Origin: Zygnema cylindricum
Lineage: Eukaryota; Streptophyta; Zygnematophyceae; Zygnematales; Zygnemataceae
DNA length: 64,000 bases
Assembly (NCBI GenBank): GCA_037447655.1
Contig: JBBHKE010002381.1
Location: forward strand, 38,216 to 102,215
Direction: 5' to 3'
Shown: piece after piece, positions 19,911-31,450 of the stretch
Layout: each line of letters starts with the position of its first letter
Numbering within the stretch: position 1 is the stretch's first letter
The notes under the pieces: generated by a model
What the model was told of the DNA's origin: nothing
Database searches by the model: none
Seen by the model: the letters and a program-made list of their open reading frames with translations, nothing else
Translations under genes and position numbers: made by a program

Positions 19911-21489
19911 CTAAATCAAATGTGCTCCGGCTGATAAGGAGGCAACTGATTCATCATCAAAATCTTGTCGTACACCGTTATCATTAGAGTGGGGCAAAGG
20001 GTTCCTTGAGAGGCCGTCGGTATTCAAATTGAGGAGCCCGGGTCGATGGATTATTTCCATGTCATATTCCTGTAAAATAAGAGCCCAACGGGCTAATTTG
20101 CCGAATAACTTGTCATTGGTCATAAGCCAATGCAATGCTTGATGGTCAGTAAGAAGCGTAAAAGGTTTGCCATAAAGATAATGTCGGAAATGCACAATAC
20201 CCCAAACTGTGGCAAGGCATTCTCCCTCGTAACTACTGTAATTTGATCCCGCTTGATTATTGCTTCTACTGGCGTAAGCCACCACATATTCCTCACCTGT
20301 AAGTTCGCGTTGAGTTAGGATAGCGGCAATACCGGGCTTACCAAAGTTAGTCTGTAGACAAAACGGTAATTTATGATTTGGGGGACGGAGGATGGGAGCG
20401 GTAGACAGTGCGTCCTTTAATCCTTGAAATGCCTCGATCTGAGAGGGTCCCCACGTGAACGGAACTGATTTCTTCAATAGTTCATTTAATGGGGATGCAA
20501 CTGTGCTGAAACTGGCGACAAACCGCTGATAATAATTGGCTAACCCTAGAAATGCACGCAGGCTAGTCAAATCAGTTGGAGCCAGTAGTTTACTAATTTC
20601 TTCCACTTTGACTTCTAGCGGAGTAATTCCCTCAAATGAGATAAAGGGCCCAAGGTATGGAACCCATTCGGCCCCAAATGTACATTTGGCAGGATGACAT
20701 TTAAGTCCTACCTTTTTTAATTCCATCAACACCCACTCTATATGCACTGCATGTTCCTCTATAGAGGCTGAAGCGATGATTAGATCGTCAATATAGCAAC
20801 GGGCAAACTTACATCCCCCCAAGACTGAGTCCACAACTTTTTAGAACTCTGCCGGTGCATTTTTCAGTCCGAAAGGCATAACCGCCCATTCCCAACGTCC
20901 GTCACTACCCCAAAATTCAGTTTTGTGTCGATCTTTTTCTTCTACTTCGATTTGATTAAATCCCTGTCGCAGATCTAAGATGCTAAAATAGTTAGCTCCG
21001 CCCACGTGATCAAAAATGTCCTCGGCCAACGACATTGGATGTCGGTCCTGGATTGTACGTGAATTCAGTTCTCAATAGTCCCCACACATGTGACGTTCTG
21101 TAAAATCCCCCTCTGAGTCTTTTTTACAGGGCATGACAGTGGGCACCGTGAAGGTGGAATTAGACCTATAAATCAAACCTGCCTCTTCTAACTCTGCGCA
21201 TCGTTTGGTTACAGATTCCCATTCAGTATCGGATAGGCGATGCTTGGGCTTAAATATAGGTCTGTCATCTTCCAAGTCAATAGACATTTTGTAAGTGGTG
21301 TGTCGACCTAAGTCTTTCATGGAGAAAGGAAATGCGTCTACGTTTCGGTTTATGACTTCATTTAACAGTTCGTGTTCAATTTCTGTCAGTCCAGTTCCGA
21401 ATTTCCATGTCGGTTTTTCAGGCGTGTTAATGGTCATAGCTTCTATGGCTTGTGCAAGTGCCAACTGTTCATCTGCTATCAAGGAGTGA
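19911..21489 (-). pseudogene. Ty3/gypsy reverse transcriptase and RNase H (G2)
   Basis: RT entry motifs are at 21489-21072 (KPKHRLSDTEWESVTKR, AELEEAGLIYRSNS). Next come ILDLRQGFNQIEVEE and MPFGLKNAPAEF (21035-20841), then the catalytic CYIDDLIIAS (about 20790). Connection and RNase H follow in 20700-19911 (LRAFLGLANYYQRF, NYSSYEGECLATVWG, TLLTDHQALHWL). All pieces are in one frame, broken by a stop after CGDY (about 21071), consistent with CGA to TGA, and by a TAA after PAEF (20838-20840). RT before integrase places it in Ty3/gypsy. The catalytic Asp pair is intact. Confidence 0.9.
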
Positions 21490-21819
21490 CCCAACTCATA
21501 TTCGACAGGAAGTTGATGCAAACAATTTACTGCGTGATGCCAACGTCTAGACGGAAATGCAGCTGTCCAGTGTGGTGATGCCCGTACTAGTACCTGAGAT
21601 CGAGCGGCCTTGTATGCTGGGATAGACCAACTCATTTGACTAGGTTCCAAAAAATCATAAACAGTGTGATCTGTGTCACACTTAGCGGGAAAAGGAAAAA
21701 GATCGAGCTGAAAAGTTGTACCCCAAAGAGAAGGTGAGGATTTGGATGCTGTATCTTTAAATGGAGTATGCCCCCCCCCCAGCTGATTGAGAAGGATTGA
21801 TCTGTGCGTATAGGCCAGC

Positions 21820-22800
21820 TGCAAACCCCATGCCAAAGACGAATGACAATGATTGGGGGTCCATGACTCGACCAAGTAAGATGCAGCGGTGCCGCTCGGT
21901 GAGTCCCAGAGTAGCAGTGGTGCCTGAGATGAAATGTAAAAGATGTTCTTGTTCTGCGGCAGTAGGTTGTTATAAGCTGCCTGTATGAGTATTCTGAAGC
22001 ATGCCCGGTCCATTTTGTGAGTATGCGTGAGAATGTGGATATGCAACTAGTGTAGGTTGTGCACGTAATGGTTGGCCCGGGATCTTAAGACCAAATGCAA
22101 GAGGATAGTCTGTCTGTATACATTTCTGGACCTTATGAAATGGAAGAAGTGCATCCTGAATGGAATGGTTAGGTGGTCGGACTGCGAGGTTAGCTTCTCG
22201 GAGCTGACCCATGTCCACCAGGTTAGTCCACTTGGAACGAACCCGGTAGGCCAACGAACTGTGGCGTGCGGCATCGATAAATAACGGTGGTCCAATCAAC
22301 GATTCAATGCGTTTGTAATCTGCGAGAACCGTGGGTTGGGGATCGTTATAAGCTGCGATATTTTCTAGGATGTATCCGAAAGGACGATCCAGTTTTTAGA
22401 AAAAGTGGATCAGACAAACCACCTTGAAAAATCGCGTAGTACACGGATCTGCGAGACTTAAACCTTTCTCGACCCTAGACATACCCTGACATTCCCATCC
22501 GGCAAAAAAGAGATCAATTGGTTCTAATTCCATTAAATGATGATTTCCTATTAGCCGGATATCTTGTGGCAACGCCGAATGCATATCGTGAAACGCAGAC
22601 TGGGGTAAGAGATGAGGATAATGTTCGTGCAAGACCTGACAGTGGTGCAACAGAGCGCGTCTAGCCAAGGGGTCAATATCTACGGAATAGTAATGCTTTA
22701 TCAGAAGACCGTTTCGAAGGCAAGAAAGAAGTGAAGTCCTTGTTCCTGCAAAAAGGTCTAAGATAACAAGACCGTTTTGGTGAGGTTGTAAATTTACCGA
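21820..22800 (-). pseudogene. Retrotransposon-borne C5 cytosine methyltransferase, DNMT3/DRM-like (G2)
   Basis: This domain would transfer a methyl group from S-adenosylmethionine to cytosine C5. Landmarks in element order: motif I VILDLFAGTRTSLLSCL (about 22770-22720) with downstream acidic SVDIDP; motif IV DLFFAGWECQGMS (about 22515-22475) with the catalytic Cys, but Glu where Pro normally precedes it; GLSLADP; a stop at 22396; then in the same frame motif VI YILENI (about 22370) and a motif VIII-like PPLFIDAARHSSLAYRVRS (about 22290-22235). Motif X-like PTAAEQEHLL...GLTERHR...LLGRVMD lies at about 21970-21840 after another stop. Motif order I, IV, VI, VIII, X is not permuted. About 320 residues between protease and RT looks like a whole catalytic domain. 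A related arrangement in charophyte gypsy elements is, to my recollection, published. Confidence 0.82.
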
Positions 22801-23818
22801 TGTCCATTTAATGGGCAAGAACCCGAAAAAATCTATCGTAATGGAGGGAGGATCTGGAATACTAGATAAAGGAATTGGTATAGTAAATTTATATAGTCGG
22901 TCAAAATTTGAAGAGTCAATGGTAAATCCGGGTGTACTAAATAATTCTGGTAAACTCGGGGAATCTGGTGAGATTTCATCCACTGTTAGAGATTCAAAGA
23001 TGTCTGCACCTATGCCAATTGCGGCATAGGCTGGCAAGACTAGCGCCGAATGGGCCGTGGTAGGCATGGGTTGCAGGGCCAAGATAAGGGGTAAGCAAAT
23101 TTTACGTTCCGGAAAGTTGTTAGGTCTGTACGAAAATTTTTGATCGTGCATATCAACCCCCCCCCCCCCCTTACGCTGAAAATTACATCTTGGCCGACAA
23201 GGCATTCATAATCACTACACTTGGTGACCAAGACGTGGGCATATATTTCTACGAAATCTGTCTCTGACTGACTCTAAAACTGGAAACAGACTGGTTCCTT
23301 TGTAATTCCGAGGACCGATCCTGTGGTACCTGCGAAAGTCAACAGACGTGTGGTAGTGGGTTCTAGCTTTTCTGTTGCAAGACCTATTTTGATTGCAAAA
23401 TCTGAACCGAGGATAATTGGCTTTACGCCTATATCCATGAGAGGAAGTGCCGGAGCAAACCCATTCACTGTGAACACGCCCAATTTGTTATATAGAAAAC
23501 TGATGGAGGAGTGAGGCTAGAACGCCCTTCAAAAGTAATAGCTCGAAGGGATAGAGCATGACGATGGTTTGTAATGACTGTAACGCAACCGCTGAAGGAG
23601 TAAGATCTACATGTTTTTCGTTGATATCCAACTCCGGGAGCATGGTGGACAGGATTGACAAACGTTTTTTGACCTTATAAGTGTCTTGTATGCTCCTCTT
23701 TAGGATTGTTAATGCTTCAGCGGTGATGCTAGATGCCGTATCTAGAATCGGTGAGCGGGGTTCTTTAGCAAATGATAGTGGGATACGTGTGTTGATTGTA
23801 GAAATTAATGGTTCATTT
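22801..23818 (-). pseudogene. Gypsy gag C-terminus and protease (G2)
   Basis: Minus-strand frames match G1 piece by piece: RIPLSFAKEPRSP and AEALTIL (gag end, about 23800-23690), then protease ALPLMDIGVKPIILGS (about 23440), where G1 has LMDTG, so the catalytic D-T-G is D-I-G here. DYECLVGQDVIF follows at 23210. Frames are disrupted by a stop near 23274 and by a run of 14 C at 23157-23170 (a short G run in G1). After VDMHDQKFSYRP a unique linker leads into the methyltransferase. Confidence 0.8.
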
Positions 23819-24385
23819 AAAGTATTTTCTAGGCCTAAAGAGAAATATAGAAAGAAACCGAGGCAGTCTACCTCTAACTTCTCTCTCCAACTCTCAAACT
23901 TGTCGCAGTCACTGAGAAATTGGAGAGGGAGCTAGAGCCATGGCTACCTAAGCTATCCAGTGGTTTACGGGAAATATATATTAGTTAGGGGTTTATTTAC
24001 TAAAAAGGTATGTGCCGGCCACAGGATTTTATCCTGGTACCTACCGGACGGCAGACAGCCCGTAGCCGGTAGCCTTAGTTGTTAAGTCTTTAAGTAGTGG
24101 TACGTACCATATGGTTTGATATTTAATTAAACATTATCAGGTAGGATAATTCATTTAACTATAACTGTTTACGGGATATATAGATCCAGTAATGTAAAAG
24201 TACGGATTACGGTACGGATAAAAAACCAATACCGCGCATTTATTTATTACGGCTACGATTAAATGTGAATTTAATCAGACGACCAGAATTAACGCCGAGA
24301 TCGCGGAAGAGGATTTTAGCGGTTTTTGGTCATCGCCACATCGAATGACACGTGGCGGAATGACATTGGATTGCGAAATCTCCGA
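23819..24385 (+). repeat. C3 copia LTR fragment
   Basis: It matches the LTRs at 31451 and 29608 (GTATTTTCTAGG, GAGGCAGTCTACCTCTAAC, GAGCTAGAGCCATGGCT, GACACGTGGC.GAATGACATTGGAT). Both ends are truncated; the start falls in G2 gag sequence and the end joins the gag-pol fragment directly. Confidence 0.75.
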
Positions 24386-25817
24386 GGATTTGAGGGGCAG
24401 GCCGGTGGTACCCCGAGAGGAAAGAAAAAGGCCTTTGTGACACAGGTACATGAGGAGGAATCCGAGGACGAGGACGGTGAGCTCCTTTTAGACGAGGAGT
24501 TGGAGGCGAAAAATGAGGTCGAAATTTTACGAAGGCAGAAATGTGCTTACGGTGGATTTAAAGGTGAAGCAGGCTAGATTGTAGATTCACGTGCCTCCAT
24601 GCACATGTGTAAGGATAGGCACCTGTTCACTAAGATAAGAAAGATTCCGACCGTAGAAATAGAGTACGAGGATGGGAGGATAGTCACCACTACTCTTGTA
24701 GGATCGGTAGATTTGAAAGTGTTAGTAGAAGGAAAGATATCCATAGTAACATTCCCCGATGTATTGTTTATTCCGGAGCTGAACAAAAACCTCATCTCTA
24801 CATCTGTATTAGATGATAAGGGTTTTTTTACTAGCACTACGGAATGAGTCTTTACTGCTAGTTTTTAGGAGGATGTCTATTTCATTGCTGAGAAAGGTAG
24901 CCATAGGATGTTTAGGCTGGTTTTAAGTAATGAAACAAAAAAACTTTATTATGCTGGTGTTCATGATATTACAATGTGGCATAAGAGACTTGGGCATGTG
25001 AATCTAGACAAGTTAAGAGAGATGAAAAAGATGGGAGTGGTGGAAGGGATTAAGTTTAGTGAGAGTGATAATATAAGTGATTGTAGTTGATGTGCTCAAG
25101 GTAAAACACACAGATTACCCTTTCCTAAAACAACCACCTATAAGGGAGAACAAATTCTAGATCTAGTACACACAGATATTTGGGGACCGTCTAAAGTGCC
25201 CTCACCGGGGGGGAAGAGATTTATGATGACTATCACTGATGATTGGTCTCCGTATTCCCGGGTGCATTTTATGAAAAACAAGTTAGAAGCTCAGGATTGT
25301 TTTAGACAATATAAAGCATGGAGTGAAAAACTCCATGAAACTCCAATCAAGAGAGTAAGGAGTGACAATGGTGGGGAGTATACTTCTAACCAGTTTGAAG
25401 ATTTTCTGAGGGAAGATGGAGTCGAACACCAAAAGACAGTTCCAGAAAACTCGGAACAGAATGGGGTAGCTGAAAGGTTAAATAGAACACTAAGTGATAG
25501 TGCTAGAAGTATGTTGTCAGAAAAAAAAATAGGAAATAGGTTTTGGGCAGAAGCAATGAACTGTGCTAATTACCTCAAAAATAGAGTTCTTACATCAGCT
25601 ATAAAAGATCAAACACCTTAGAGAGATAGGCAGGCCAGAGACCAGAAACCAGACATATCTCACTTAAAGGTTTTCGGCAGTCAAGTATTCAGTCTAGATA
25701 CAGATCGGTCCAATTGGAAGCTAGATCCTAAAGGAAAACCGGGATATTATTAGGATATGATGAGGATGTTAAAGGATATAGAGTTTACGATCTAAAAAAG
25801 GAAGATATGATCTTAGT
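24386..25817 (+). pseudogene. Ty1/copia gag end-protease-integrase fragment (C3)
   Basis: One reading frame, broken only by about six nonsense codons, runs from the acidic gag tail (GELLLDEELEAK) into protease (VDSRASMHM, with Arg for the active-site Gly). It continues through the GAG-pre-integrase zinc domain (MWHKRLGHVN ... C..C with a stop just before CAQGK at 25088) and the integrase core (D in LVHTDIWGP, D in RVRSDNGGEY, E in NGVAERLNRTL, so the DDE triad is complete). It ends in the integrase C-terminus (VFGSQVF, GYRVYDLKKED) where G3 starts. RT and RNase H are missing. Same family as C1. Confidence 0.85.
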
Positions 25818-27212
25818 TGTCATGCTGCATCTCGTCGGCTATTTTAGTTGTTTATATTGAGGTGTTAGGACGGGCGACCGCCACACTAATTTATATTTGG
25901 GTGTTATTTGGGGTTTCGCAAGACCGTACATACCCACATTTCGCGTTCGCGTCAATCGTACAATTTTTATTTCGCCGTATGCGTCGATCGTACGTATTCG
26001 TTTTTGGCCGTAATATGCGCCAACGACAACTTGTACCGTACTTAATTATATTTTCCGGATTTGCCGCTGACGACACATTTCCGAATTTACGTCGGTACAA
26101 ATAAACTTACCGTACTATAGATATCTTCCGCGATTTCCGCCGACGGTGGATTCGATTATTTTACGTCGACCGTACGACTTACACCACCCGGAATTCCCGC
26201 GACTACAAATTGGACCGTACCTTCGGTCCTACCGTACCTAATTTCATTTCCCGAAATCCCGGCCGACGATAATTTTTAATCATTTTGCATGAAGTAGCAT
26301 CCCGGTCGTCGACGCTGATTATGTAATTTTCGTAACTTCACATCTGGACCGTCGACACAAATGACAGACAAATCGGCTGTCAGTTCTGACGAAGCGACGT
26401 CATTGGACTATTTTAAGTCGTGAATCATTTGGAGGTTCATGCATTCACATGTAGATAGGAAGGGTTTTAATCCGTAAGTTATAGATTCTGTAACATACGG
26501 CATAGGATTCCGACCTCTTATTGGCTGAATCCAAACTAGACGCAAACACTTACATAGCAGGCTGTACTATGATTGGCCTATTTTTTGCTAGGCGTAGTTT
26601 TTGTTACTTAGTTCATTTCGGATCATTGCCTTCACACATTTTTCAAGTGCAGGAATTATTCATTTTATTTATTTTCAGTATTGAGGATTTTCTGCAGCCA
26701 TCTTTTTATTTGTAAAATTGTATGGACAGCTTAGAGGCGATTTTCTGCCTTTGCGTAAAGCGTCTAGTTTTCCATTACATTATCAATATCTTGTAAAGCC
26801 TTACATATTAATCTATACGGTTTCGACCAAGACCTACACGGTTTCCCTTCACTTTTCTCGTCCTTTTGAGTGGATTTTGACCGCGATCTCACAACACAAA
26901 CTTCTTTCCCCGGCTGTGGCTGAATTTTAATTAGAGTGGAAGTTGCATGTTGGGATTATTGATTTGTTGTTTTATTTCTTGAGATTGTGTATTTATTTCT
27001 ATTTGGCTTTTGCGCATCTTTTGAGTTTGGTTATCTCAAACCTCATAAGTGTCGGGCATATTGTCATTTTCAGTTTTTATTTATCTTTCTCGATTGTTTA
27101 TGTTTTGATTCCTTTTATTTAAGTATAAATTCAGATTATTCTCTATAAAGATAACTCCTGCAAGGAATATAAATAGACCGTGGGGCCTAGTGGTCATCCA
27201 TCGGCTTAGTAT
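25818..27212 (+). repeat. G3 5' terminal repeat b
   Basis: It starts TGTCATGCTGCATCTCG and ends GGCTTAGTAT, followed by TCTTG as in G1 b1. No a block precedes or follows it. It is about 1395 bp, rich in CGTAC motifs. Confidence 0.7.
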
Positions 27213-28133
27213 TCTTGCACCTGAAAATTGTCTTATTTTCTTTTCTCGCTTGTTTGTTTTTATTTCAATTTCAGTTTTCTTTTTATTTAAAGAAAAAAAA
27301 AACAAAAATATTTAAAAAATAATCAAAAATGTATATTTATAGATACATTTCTACAAAAATCTATAACTAGCTTTTCATATTTAATTACCATTTGCTTGAT
27401 AGTTGACGTTTTATCTTATTGGCCAATTTTCGGCCAACGATATACTACACTAACTTAAGTATCTGGTTTTTGTTTTCCCCATTTTCTTTGTTTTATATCT
27501 TGAGAATCGTTTGCTCACATTGAGACATACTTCACTAAGGAGTGGAGTTAGTGGAGCGGATCCGTTCTTGGGAGCTCTGCAAAACTTCGATTGTAGCGAA
27601 CAACCGCAGTTCACCCTTGGCAATCACCAGATTGCTAAGAGTGTTATGTAAGTATCACGATGCCTTGCGGGTACAGACGCGTGTTAAGGTAGTCGGTTGA
27701 TTGTATAGAGGGATCGTGCTTGGAGTGGATTAGTGTTAATCCACTTGTATTGAGCATTGCATTTGTCCAACTTTCCTTGCTTGCTATCTGGCCCTGAGTG
27801 GCCTTGGCTGAGTTTGTTTTGCCCGGAGTGGGATTTCTTCCATAGATCTTGCCGTAGGAGGCATTGGTTAGCACTTTTGTGGATTGTGCCGCTTTAGATC
27901 TGCACTTGGGAGTGCTTGGATAGTAAGTTATTTGCCTTTATAGATCTGGCCCTTCGGCCTTGTCCCCTTGTTTGCAGGGTAAAAGGTTTTGGTAATACGG
28001 CTTCTTGATAGATCTGGCCATCCAGGCCGTAGATTGATTGGCTGATTGGACAAAAGAGTGGTGTGGCCTCGTATTTGAGAATATCGGATAGATCGCTTTT
28101 GTCATCTGGTCATCATTTGGTGTTATCATTGTT
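27213..28133 (+). other. G3 leader with candidate intron 27648-27977
   Basis: An AT-rich leader. GTAAGTATC at 27648 and TTTGCAG ending at 27977 match the donor and acceptor in G1. The flanking GATGCCTTGCGGGTACAG and the final TTTGCAGGGTA are conserved, although the spacing and most bases differ. Confidence 0.5.
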
Positions 28134-29309
28134 GTGCCCACCGATTGGGATAATCTTAATTATCCTGTCGAAACCAATCGATCGTCGTCCTCGTTTAAGC
28201 CCACGGAATCCGGACCATCAGATTTATCTAGTCTTTTGGACCATCTTTCCCTAAATATCTCGGGTCAAATTTCCCCTTTAGTTCGATCCACTCTCACCTC
28301 AGTATCTTCCTTATCATCAGTCTCTTCCACATTTTTCGAAGAGGAATCTCACAACAATTCCCTTGACGAGTCGGATTTCGATTCATTATCTTTTTGGTTT
28401 CCGCTAATTACCAATCCTGTTTTATCCCCAATCATTCCATTATTGGAAATGGCTTCCACATCTGAGGGAGGGGGGCGCCTTCATTTCTATTTTTCAGGAT
28501 TGAAAGACACCATGGCTTTATCGGATTTTCGAATGCTATTCGATACCAAAATGCGTGATCTTGTATTTTGGTACCAAGATCGGTTCGACCTACGGGTCGC
28601 TTTCTCTCTTTTAGGCCGTTACCTTCGCGGTTCAGCCCTTACTCTTTGTTTTTGCAAGTATGATTCCGTACTTGCGAAGACAGAGTTTTCTCCGGCTTTC
28701 GCTGGGAGTCTTGCTATTATAGGACAACCAGAAATTCCATACCAACCGGCTATCCTGGAAGTCCTCGATCTCAACGCCGATGATATTACAACAACAGTTG
28801 CGGAAATACCGCAACAGTTTGCTATAGCCGCACGTGCTGGAATCCCAGCACGACCAGCAATGACGATCCCTATATTGGATCCGCTCTCAATCATATTTGA
28901 AATGTTGCAAGCGGAATACCGTATGCAAAACCCTGACCAAGTTCGAGAGTTAGTGAACTTCGAACGAAAGTCAGAAGACACCGCCCCTGCCATGCGTGCT
29001 CGCATGGAAGCTCTTTCTGAAGCATTGCCAGACTTAATGTTGGATGCTGAAGCTGTTCAAAAATTTGTATGACAGTTTCCGAGTCAGTCTAAAAAATTTA
29101 TTCAGAGTCACTTGACTCAAATGTACGACTTGAAGTTCACTTTCGACCAAGCCGCCCAGCATGCCGTGGAATACGAAATGGAAAATTGTTGGTGGGAAGC
29201 CCATGACCGTCCTAAAGCGGTCCCGAAACAACCGATTGTTCCACCATGGAACAATCCTCGTCCTAACAACCGGCCCCCTAAAGTCCCGGCCATGGGAACC
29301 CCACCTGTT
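28134..29309 (+). pseudogene. Gypsy gag fragment (G3)
   Basis: It aligns with G1 gag from the first residue (PTDWDNLNYP). The start codon is GTG where G1 has ATG, so initiation is probably lost. The capsid region is intact over 312 codons (LKDTMALSDFRMLFDTKMRDL, YRMQNPDQVRELVNF) to a TGA at 29070-29072, where G1 has GGA. The frame then continues (FDQAAQHAVEYEMENCWWEA) to 29309. It shows that G1 gag lost a base near 5389, because G3 reads straight through that point. The zinc knuckles lie beyond the truncation. Confidence 0.82.
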
Positions 29310-30488
29310 TGAAACTCAGAGACCTCCATTGGCCCTCAGAGTAGGCAGATCCAAAAGAAGCGAATCTAGATAGTGCCGAATCCAACTTGATATAAACCCA
29401 AATGACTGACCCTTTGACAGTCAAAACCCCTATATATATTCACCCCTGTGAAATAACACTTTCTGTGTGCTCAGTTCCACCACAGAATGCAAAGTTTGAA
29501 TATGAGATTTGGACACATTTACCCACTTTGAATTTCCCTTAGAAATGCAGCCACCTTGGCAGACAAAAACACTGATCGACTACAACCCTGTGTAGCCTGG
29601 ACTCCCATGAGTTTGCAGCAAAAAGAATCACTGAAAATGGTCAAGTAATTTGATAGTTATGGCTGCCCAAAGTTAGCCATTTATACAAGGTGCTCTCTCA
29701 AAGAGCCGACTACCTACCAGAAATTTTCTAAGTCCTATCTCTCCTCTAAGACTCTATCTATTGACGTACGACACCAATCAAAATACTGTGTCGTACAGAA
29801 AAGTACAGGTGCCGATGTACTTTCTGTACGGCCATCGTACGACATGGCCAAAATGTCGACACATGTCATCTCCAGATTCGTTCACGTAATCCTCGGAGAT
29901 GCCACGATCCAATGTCATTTTGCCACGTGTCATCCTATGTGGCGATGACCGCAAACCGCCGAAATCTTTTTCCGCGATCTCGGCATCCTTTTCGGCCGTC
30001 CGATCAAAACAAGTTTTCGATCGTAGCCGTCATAAAACGTGCGCGGTATTTGTTTCGCGTTCGAAACAAATGCCGGAATCCGTTTCATATACATTAAACC
30101 GTATTCTGTACTATCTATAACTGTATCTTTGCACTACGTATATATTTCCAGTTAAATGATAAAGTCTACGTGTAACTAATTAAATAATTATTAAACCCCA
30201 TGTGTCTTAATACTAGCACAAGACTAAACGATTAAAGCTACCGGCTATGCTTGATTGACAGACGGCAGGTACAGGGATCAATTCCTGGGTCCGTCAATTA
30301 ACTTTTGGAAAGTCTACCTAATTTACCCCCTATCTTCTCTAGAGAGCTTAGGCAGCCATGGCTCTAGCTCCCTATCCAGCCTTCAGTGACTACAACAAGT
30401 GTGGGGCCTTGGAGAGGGGAGTTAGAGGCAAACTGCCTCTGCCTTTTTCTATCCTATTACAAACCTAGAAAATACACTAATATCAACA
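29310..30488 (-). mobile_element. C4: copia 5' end (leader plus LTR)
   Basis: Minus strand: LTR 30488-29608 (881 bp, TGTTGATATT...AACTCA), then a PBS-like TGGGAGTCCAGGCTACACAG, then a leader with CACTATCTAGA and CCAATGGAGG matching the C1 leader and gag start. The body is missing where G3 begins. Confidence 0.78.
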
Positions 30489-30590
30489 TGGTGCACGCTC
30501 CGGGGCTCGAACCTGGGTCTCCATCTACCAACCCCGCCCCAACTGGTCTGACGGCCGCGGCTAGCATTGCGACAATTTTAGGCTGCACTG
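30489..30590. other. tRNA 3'-end-like sequence including CCA
   Basis: On the minus strand it reads GGTTCGAGCCCCGGAGCG and then TGCACCA, i.e. a T-arm, acceptor strand and CCA. Eukaryotic tRNA genes do not encode CCA, so this is either a primer-binding site (plus strand, TGGTGCACGCTCC...) or a retrocopied tRNA. It touches the outer end of the C4 LTR exactly, at 30488/30489. Upstream tRNA parts are not convincing. Confidence 0.5.
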
Positions 30591-31450
30591 AGCGACACAT
30601 GTAGTCGCATCACAACGTTTTTTAGCCACTCACATTTGTCGGACCCTCACCATCTAGGGTGCCTATGTTTGATGGAAAAGACTTCACTTATAGGGAGTTT
30701 ACAATGGAGGGATTGCTTTTGGAAAAAGGGACACCTATCGTGAGGGGAGCTAGGCTCTCAGCTATGGTACCACTTGTAGGGATTAAAACTGAAGAAAGGA
30801 AATACTTGAGAGAGTTCAAAATATTGAGGATAGTTTCGTAGATATTTTGGAAACAGAAAAAAACTGGTCGGAAAGGGAGACTTCAACGAATTCCGAGGAA
30901 AGGGGATAATTAATTCTAGAGGGGGTTTTAAAGGATAGTGGAGAAGAGAAATATTTGATTAAAGGTTTAGGGGAGAAGAAATATTTATTGGGAATTAAAA
31001 TAGAAACTCATAGTGGAAGGAAATCCATAGGAGAGAGTGAGGAAAGTTCAATTTTTGCGGGTAATGGGTTTGACATCGCTAAAAGGAGTGATGGTATTTA
31101 TGAACGTGTGCCTATAAAAGGGTTAGCATCTGGGTATATGTTGCAGATTGGAGATGGGGCTGGCTGTTTAGATTGCAAGAGAGAAATCGGGTTGTGTGTG
31201 GATGAAAAAGTGATGAGGTGGATAAAATCTTTGCTCGGGGTTATGAAAATTGGGATGCTTGATAAAATATGTGATCAGCAAGATCGAATGTTTATTTCAG
31301 CTCATCTAATGGACCTTTCAAAATGTGAGGGTATTGTCATAAAGGTTTATAAAAGGAAAAGGAAAAGGAAAAGAAAAAAAAAAATGGGAGGGAGTATTTT
31401 GGTTTTTTTTGTGTGGGAGTTGAAAGGAAAATAGACTAGAAAATAAAGGG
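30591..31450 (+). pseudogene. C5: internally deleted copia body
   Basis: PSRVPMFDGKDFTYREF (about 30643-30700) resembles the C1 gag start PSRVPTFNGSGFIYWE. Farther on, the frame 30955-31434 has GLGEKKYLLGIKIE, the copia RT segment that follows YVDD. Most of gag and pol between these is deleted. The 159-codon frame otherwise matches nothing I know and ends in a Lys/Arg run. A purine-rich AAAATAAAGGGAG lies directly before the next LTR and is a plausible PPT. Confidence 0.6.

Larger units (their letters stand above)
16955..23818 (-). mobile_element. G2: Ty3/gypsy with DNA methyltransferase and PHD finger
   Basis: Read on the minus strand: gag end, protease, cytosine methyltransferase, RT, RNase H, integrase, PHD finger, G13 polypurine tract, then terminal blocks a-b-a. 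The 5' part (most of gag, leader and 5' repeat) is missing, cut at about 23818 where a copia LTR begins. The coding region has several nonsense codons, and frameshifts at runs of C at 21771-21780 and 23157-23170, so it cannot move on its own. The 3' terminus near 16955 lies inside the C2 LTR. Confidence 0.88.
25818..29309 (+). mobile_element. G3: Ty3/gypsy 5' half
   Basis: It starts at TGTCATGC, directly abutting C3 coding sequence. The parts present are b1, the leader with candidate intron, and gag up to just before the zinc knuckles. It ends at about 29309 where the C4 copia leader begins in the opposite orientation. It is diverged from G1 in b and leader but clearly the same lineage in gag. 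Confidence 0.82.

Noticed and set aside
25891-26104. Frames of 69-95 codons in the G3 terminal repeat
   Set aside because: They lie in the non-coding b repeat upstream of the leader and show no conserved motif.
31000-31434. Host gene for the 159-codon frame in C5
   Set aside because: It contains the copia RT segment KYLLGIKIE and lies between LTRs, so it is a retroelement remnant.
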